Source: DATHYU01 sp033722675
GTDB lineage: Bacteria > Actinomycetota > Acidimicrobiia > Spongiisociales > UBA11373
DNA length: 9,826 nt
Direction: 5' to 3'
Assembly: GCA_033722675.1 (NCBI GenBank)
Contig: JAWVYO010000088.1
Span: forward strand, 1 to 9,826
The position numbers and the translations under genes were made by a program. Each line of letters begins with the position of its first letter. The first letter of the stretch is position 1. Positions 7,000 through 9,826 of the stretch are shown in pieces. The notes beneath the pieces were generated by a model. That model did not search any database, was not told where the DNA came from, and saw only the letters and a list, made by a program, of their open reading frames with translations.

Positions 7000-7764
7000 T
7001 CAGGGTCCCGGGGCCGTCCGGTACCAGTAGCGGTATCGCCCGGCGAAGCCGAGCCGGGCGTAGAGGCGGCGGGCGGGCGCATTGTCATCGGTCACCTGCA
7101 GGTAGGCCGTACGGGCCCCGCGTCGACCGGACCAGCCGAGCAGGGCGGCCACGACCCGTCCCGCCAGGCCGCGGCCCCGGTGGTCGGGATGGGTCACGAC
7201 GTCGAAGATCCCTGCATGGGCGCCGTCGGCGACGGCCATGCCGACGGCGGCCACGTCGCCGCCGACGCGTACGACGACCTGCCCGAGGGGATGCCGGATG
7301 TCGCCGAGGAGCGCACGGAGGGCCGTCCGACGCCGGCCGTCGTAGCCCGCCAGCGCCGTGAAGGCGTCCAGCCAGTCGCCGGAGGGACCCGGCGCCACCG
7401 CGACGGTTCCCGGGGCGGTCGCCCTGACGCCCCGCGTCAGGACCAGGGTCTCAGCGGCCCGCGTCCACCCCGCCCCGGCGAGGTGGCCGTCGAGACCGTC
7501 GAGGGAGGCTCTCGTGAGCTTGACGGTGGGCGGGAGGCCTGCTGCGCGATAGGCCGCGGTGATCCGCCGCCGATGCACGTCGGGAGCGTCGGCGGCGTCG
7601 GCCCAGACGGTCGCCGAGTTGCGGCGGCTGTGGAGCCCGTCACCGAAGCGCAGTTCCCATCCCGGGCCCGTCAGGGTCCGGCGAGGCGGCCAGGAGCGGT
7701 CGCCGGTCGCCTCCAGCCGGCGGATCTCCGCCGGTGGAGCCCCTAGGAGAGCTCGCCGAACCAC
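7000..7764 (-). CDS. GNAT family N-acetyltransferase, two-domain type
   Basis: This is a predicted acetyl-CoA-dependent acetyltransferase of about 254 residues; its substrate cannot be told from the sequence. The N-terminal part (AEIRRLEATGDRSWPP, WELRFGDGLHSRRNSA) resembles the first domain of a common actinobacterial GNAT group that usually begins just before an AEIRRLE-like helix. The C-terminal GNAT fold has the acetyl-CoA loop VVTHPDHRGRGLAGR, with RGRGLAG at about 196-202, and then QVTDDNAPARRLYARLGF (about 223-240). No ATG lies near the expected start. GTG 7764 is the nearest start codon in frame; it overlaps the sigma-fusion gene by 22 bases and lacks a clear Shine-Dalgarno site. The same frame is open up to 8142, but that part is a shadow of the neighbour. 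Translation may depend on the upstream gene. Confidence 0.8.
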   Translation of the reverse strand: MVRRALLGAPPAEIRRLEATGDRSWPPRRTLTGPGWELRFGDGLHSRRNSATVWADAADAPDVHRRRITAAYRAAGLPPTVKLTRASLDGLDGHLAGAGWTRAAETLVLTRGVRATAPGTVAVAPGPSGDWLDAFTALAGYDGRRRTALRALLGDIRHPLGQVVVRVGGDVAAVGMAVADGAHAGIFDVVTHPDHRGRGLAGRVVAALLGWSGRRGARTAYLQVTDDNAPARRLYARLGFAGRYRYWYRTAPGP

Positions 7765-9755
7765 ACCCGCCCGTCGGTGTCGACCGCGAGGACGCCCGAC
7801 CGCGTGGCCACCGCCGTCACGAGGTCGCGGGTGGGCAGCAGCTGGGGCGCCCATTCGGCCCCGTCGGCGGACCAGTAGACGGTGTGTCCGGTCCCGTCGT
7901 CGACGGTCGCCACCCAGCCGCTTCGCGATCCCGACAGTTGGCCGGCGACGCCGCTCGTGGGGCCGTCGTCGGAATGGAACCAATGGCGGCCGTCGACGGA
8001 TGCCCAGAAGGAGACGCCGGTCTCGTCGGTCGTCATCGCCAGCCAGTCGTCGTCGCGGCGTGCCACGTCGAGGAGGGTCTCGCCGTCGAAGATCGGCCCG
8101 GTCCGCACGTCCTCCCACCGCTCGCCGCCCGGACTCGTCCACACGGATGGTCCTCCGTCGGCTCCGTCGCTCACGAGCGTGAATCGAGTCCCGCCGCCGA
8201 CGAGGGCTCCGTCCACGATGTCGACGGGCAGGCCCTCGCCGGACTCGAAGCCGCCGCCGAACTCGGAGCGCCAGACCGCCGCGCCGATGAGACCCCCGCG
8301 GACGATGGTGGTGGTGGCCGCCTCGGTGCCGAGCAGCCCGGCGGACCCCCGGAGGTCGAACACCTCGGTCTCGTCGGAGACCCGGATCCCGAGGATCGTG
8401 ATGCGTGATCCGGATCGAATCGCCTCCAGGCGATACCCCTCACGAGACTCGTCCTCGAGCGGTTCGACCCACACCACCGGCTGCCCGTCCACACTGCCGT
8501 AGGACAACCGCTCGGGCTCGACCTCGAGCAGGCCCGGCCAGTCGACGGCGGCACGCAACTCGACGGCGGCCAGGACGACGTCGCGCGTCGCGGCGATCTC
8601 CAGGTGCTCGGTCGACACGTCGACGCCGGGGATGTCGGGGATCGCCTCGGTGGAACCGGCCACGGGCTCCCAGGTGCGTCCGCCGTCGTCGCTGATCCAC
8701 AACGTCGCGCCTCCGGCGGCGTCGACGGGGTCCACCGCCATGACGTCGGCACCGTCGGCCGCCACGAGGGCGCCCGGTGACGGACCGACGGCGGATCGCC
8801 AGGCGATGCCGTCGGGGGACCAGAGGGTGCCGCCGGGCCCCGAGGCGACGAATCCGGAGTCCGTCGGGGTCACCGTCCGGGTCGTGGCCGGGACCTGCCC
8901 CACACCGGACCAGCCGACGATGCGGAGGGAGCCCGGGTCGGCGGCCACCGTCGTCGTCGTGACCGCATCGCCCGGGGGCGCCGTGCCCACCGTCGCGGCG
9001 CGGTCGTCGCGCGTCGCCGTGAAGACGATCGCCCCGACGACGGCCACCGAGACCAAGAAGACGGCGACCGCGGCGCCGGCCGCCATCGAACTGACGGTGC
9101 GGTCGAAGTCGGCCCGGCGGCGCCGCCAGCCCCGCGACGCGAGCCGCGGACGACGGGGAGGGGCTGCCCTCGGCGGTGCCGCCACGGCCGCCATGCGGCG
9201 CTCGGCGGCCCGAACGGCGCGTTCGGGGTCGGCGGACGGACCCCGGTCGGCCAGCCGGCGGAAGGCGCGGTCGAGGGCGTCGGGTCCGTCGATGCGCTCG
9301 AGCAGGGACGTCCGGGCGCGTTCCACGGTCGACCGGACCGCAGCGGGGGTGGTTCCCATCGAGTCGGCGATCCGCTCGATGGGCTCCTCCTCGACGTCGG
9401 CCAGGTAGAGGAGGGTCCGCACCGTGGGGGAGAGTCGGAGCAACTCGGCGACGTCGGTCGAGATCGCGACCACGCCCTCGCCGGTGGCGTGGAGTCGCGC
9501 CATGGCGCGCCGTTCCCGGCCCAGCTGCCGCCGATGGGTCGAGGCCGACCGCAGGACGGCGCGCCGCAGCCGGTCGACGTCGTCCTCGGAGGCGGAGAGG
9601 TTGCGGTGTCGAAGGGTCCGGGCGAGGGCCTCGCCGAGCAGGTCGTCGGGATCGACCTCGAGCGGGCCGGCGACCGCGGCGAAGCGGCGGATCGACGGAT
9701 ACGTCTCACCGAGGACCGCTCGTTCGCTCGCCTGGAGCCGCCGGCTCGTCACCAT
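7743..9755 (-). CDS. Membrane-tethered ECF-sigma-like regulator with extracytoplasmic repeat (propeller-like) domain
   Basis: This 670-residue protein appears to join transcription control and outside sensing in one chain. Residues about 18-90 resemble sigma-70 region 2 (DPDDLLGEALARTLRHR at 35-51, then LRRAVLRSASTHRRQLGRER). Residues about 99-155 resemble region 4, with LSPTVRTLLYL and the helix-turn-helix stretch IERIADSMGTTPAAVRSTVER. A basic linker rich in proline and arginine leads to one membrane helix at about 224-247 (MAAGAAVAVFLVSVAVVGAI). A Thr-rich spacer follows, then an outer domain with five repeats of the form W-S/A-x-D/P-G-x-x-W near residues 311, 352, 538, 583 and 627, like BNR/sialidase propeller blades. 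Basic residues before the helix predict the N-terminus inside. ATG 9755 is chosen over ATG 9776 for its AGGAGG site. No signal peptide is seen. Target promoters and the sensed signal are unknown, and sigma activity is inferred. Confidence 0.75.
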   Translation of the reverse strand: MVTSRRLQASERAVLGETYPSIRRFAAVAGPLEVDPDDLLGEALARTLRHRNLSASEDDVDRLRRAVLRSASTHRRQLGRERRAMARLHATGEGVVAISTDVAELLRLSPTVRTLLYLADVEEEPIERIADSMGTTPAAVRSTVERARTSLLERIDGPDALDRAFRRLADRGPSADPERAVRAAERRMAAVAAPPRAAPPRRPRLASRGWRRRRADFDRTVSSMAAGAAVAVFLVSVAVVGAIVFTATRDDRAATVGTAPPGDAVTTTTVAADPGSLRIVGWSGVGQVPATTRTVTPTDSGFVASGPGGTLWSPDGIAWRSAVGPSPGALVAADGADVMAVDPVDAAGGATLWISDDGGRTWEPVAGSTEAIPDIPGVDVSTEHLEIAATRDVVLAAVELRAAVDWPGLLEVEPERLSYGSVDGQPVVWVEPLEDESREGYRLEAIRSGSRITILGIRVSDETEVFDLRGSAGLLGTEAATTTIVRGGLIGAAVWRSEFGGGFESGEGLPVDIVDGALVGGGTRFTLVSDGADGGPSVWTSPGGERWEDVRTGPIFDGETLLDVARRDDDWLAMTTDETGVSFWASVDGRHWFHSDDGPTSGVAGQLSGSRSGWVATVDDGTGHTVYWSADGAEWAPQLLPTRDLVTAVATRSGVLAVDTDGRVWFGELS

Positions 9756-9761
9756 GGTTCC

Positions 9762-9767
9762 CCTCCT
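9762..9767 (-). promoter_or_regulatory. Ribosome binding site deciding the sigma-fusion start
   Basis: AGGAGG is followed by 6 bases (GGAACC) and then ATG 9755. The upstream ATG at 9776 has only GC-rich sequence before it and would put this site inside the gene, so 9755 is the better start. Confidence 0.75.
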
Positions 9768-9776
9768 CGATTCCAT

Positions 9777-9826
9777 GCTCGCGGATGGGGCGGGTTAGTG
9801 CGTCGGGATCTAGCCTTCACCCATGG
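9777..9826. promoter_or_regulatory. Short upstream region, possibly divergent promoter
   Basis: These 50 bases precede the sigma-fusion gene. On the plus strand, TAGCCT (9811-9816) stands 6 bases before an ATG at 9823-9825, at the window edge. This resembles a leaderless start for a divergent gene whose body is not visible. On the minus strand, TAGATC (9812-9807) could be a -10 for the sigma-fusion gene, with any -35 outside the window. Neither has a recognisable -35 here. Confidence 0.2.

Noticed and set aside
7765..8142. Extension of the acetyltransferase to 8142
   Set aside because: The added residues are low-complexity, Arg-rich and overlap the sigma-fusion frame, whose repeat motifs show it to be the true coding frame there.
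1..9826. tRNA, rRNA, CRISPR arrays, insertion sequences, phage or plasmid functions
   Set aside because: I saw no direct repeats with regular spacers, no transposase or integrase motifs and no tRNA-like cloverleaf by eye. Coding density leaves almost no room.

Overview
The window is a very GC-rich, densely packed stretch of bacterial chromosome. All recognisable genes lie on the minus strand. GC-rich codon use, GTG starts, purC/S/Q/L gene content, short or overlapping gene junctions and possible leaderless promoters suggest an actinobacterium, perhaps of an Acidimicrobiia-like lineage. That placement is an inference. The large open frames on the plus strand are antisense shadows of these genes.

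In transcription order, from right to left, the window starts with an unusual one-protein regulator at 9755-7743. It has an ECF-sigma-like cytoplasmic domain, one transmembrane helix and an extracytoplasmic domain with five W-S-x-D-G-x-x-W-like repeats. Its 3' end overlaps the likely start of a two-domain GNAT acetyltransferase (7764-7000). After a 46-base gap comes a tightly coupled purine biosynthesis block. It holds purC (SAICAR synthetase), then purS, purQ and purL, the three subunits of bacterial FGAM synthase. Each junction from purC to purL overlaps by 4 to 8 bases.

After purL and a 98-base gap there is a two-gene formate dehydrogenase unit. The catalytic alpha gene (2881-1004) contains an in-frame UGA exactly at the active-site selenocysteine position. 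A two-tier hairpin with a GGUCU apical loop follows at the right distance, so the gene should be read as one selenoprotein and not as two broken ORFs. The alpha subunit begins about 61 residues later than E. coli FdhH, so it lacks the whole N-terminal [4Fe-4S] subdomain, yet a near-perfect Shine-Dalgarno sequence precedes this shortened start. The next gene is a NuoE-NuoF fusion (NAD-linked diaphorase beta subunit) that starts on a TGATG overlap and runs off the left edge.

The points most worth following are the selenocysteine formate dehydrogenase that lacks its own Fe-S relay, and the membrane-tethered sigma-propeller fusion.
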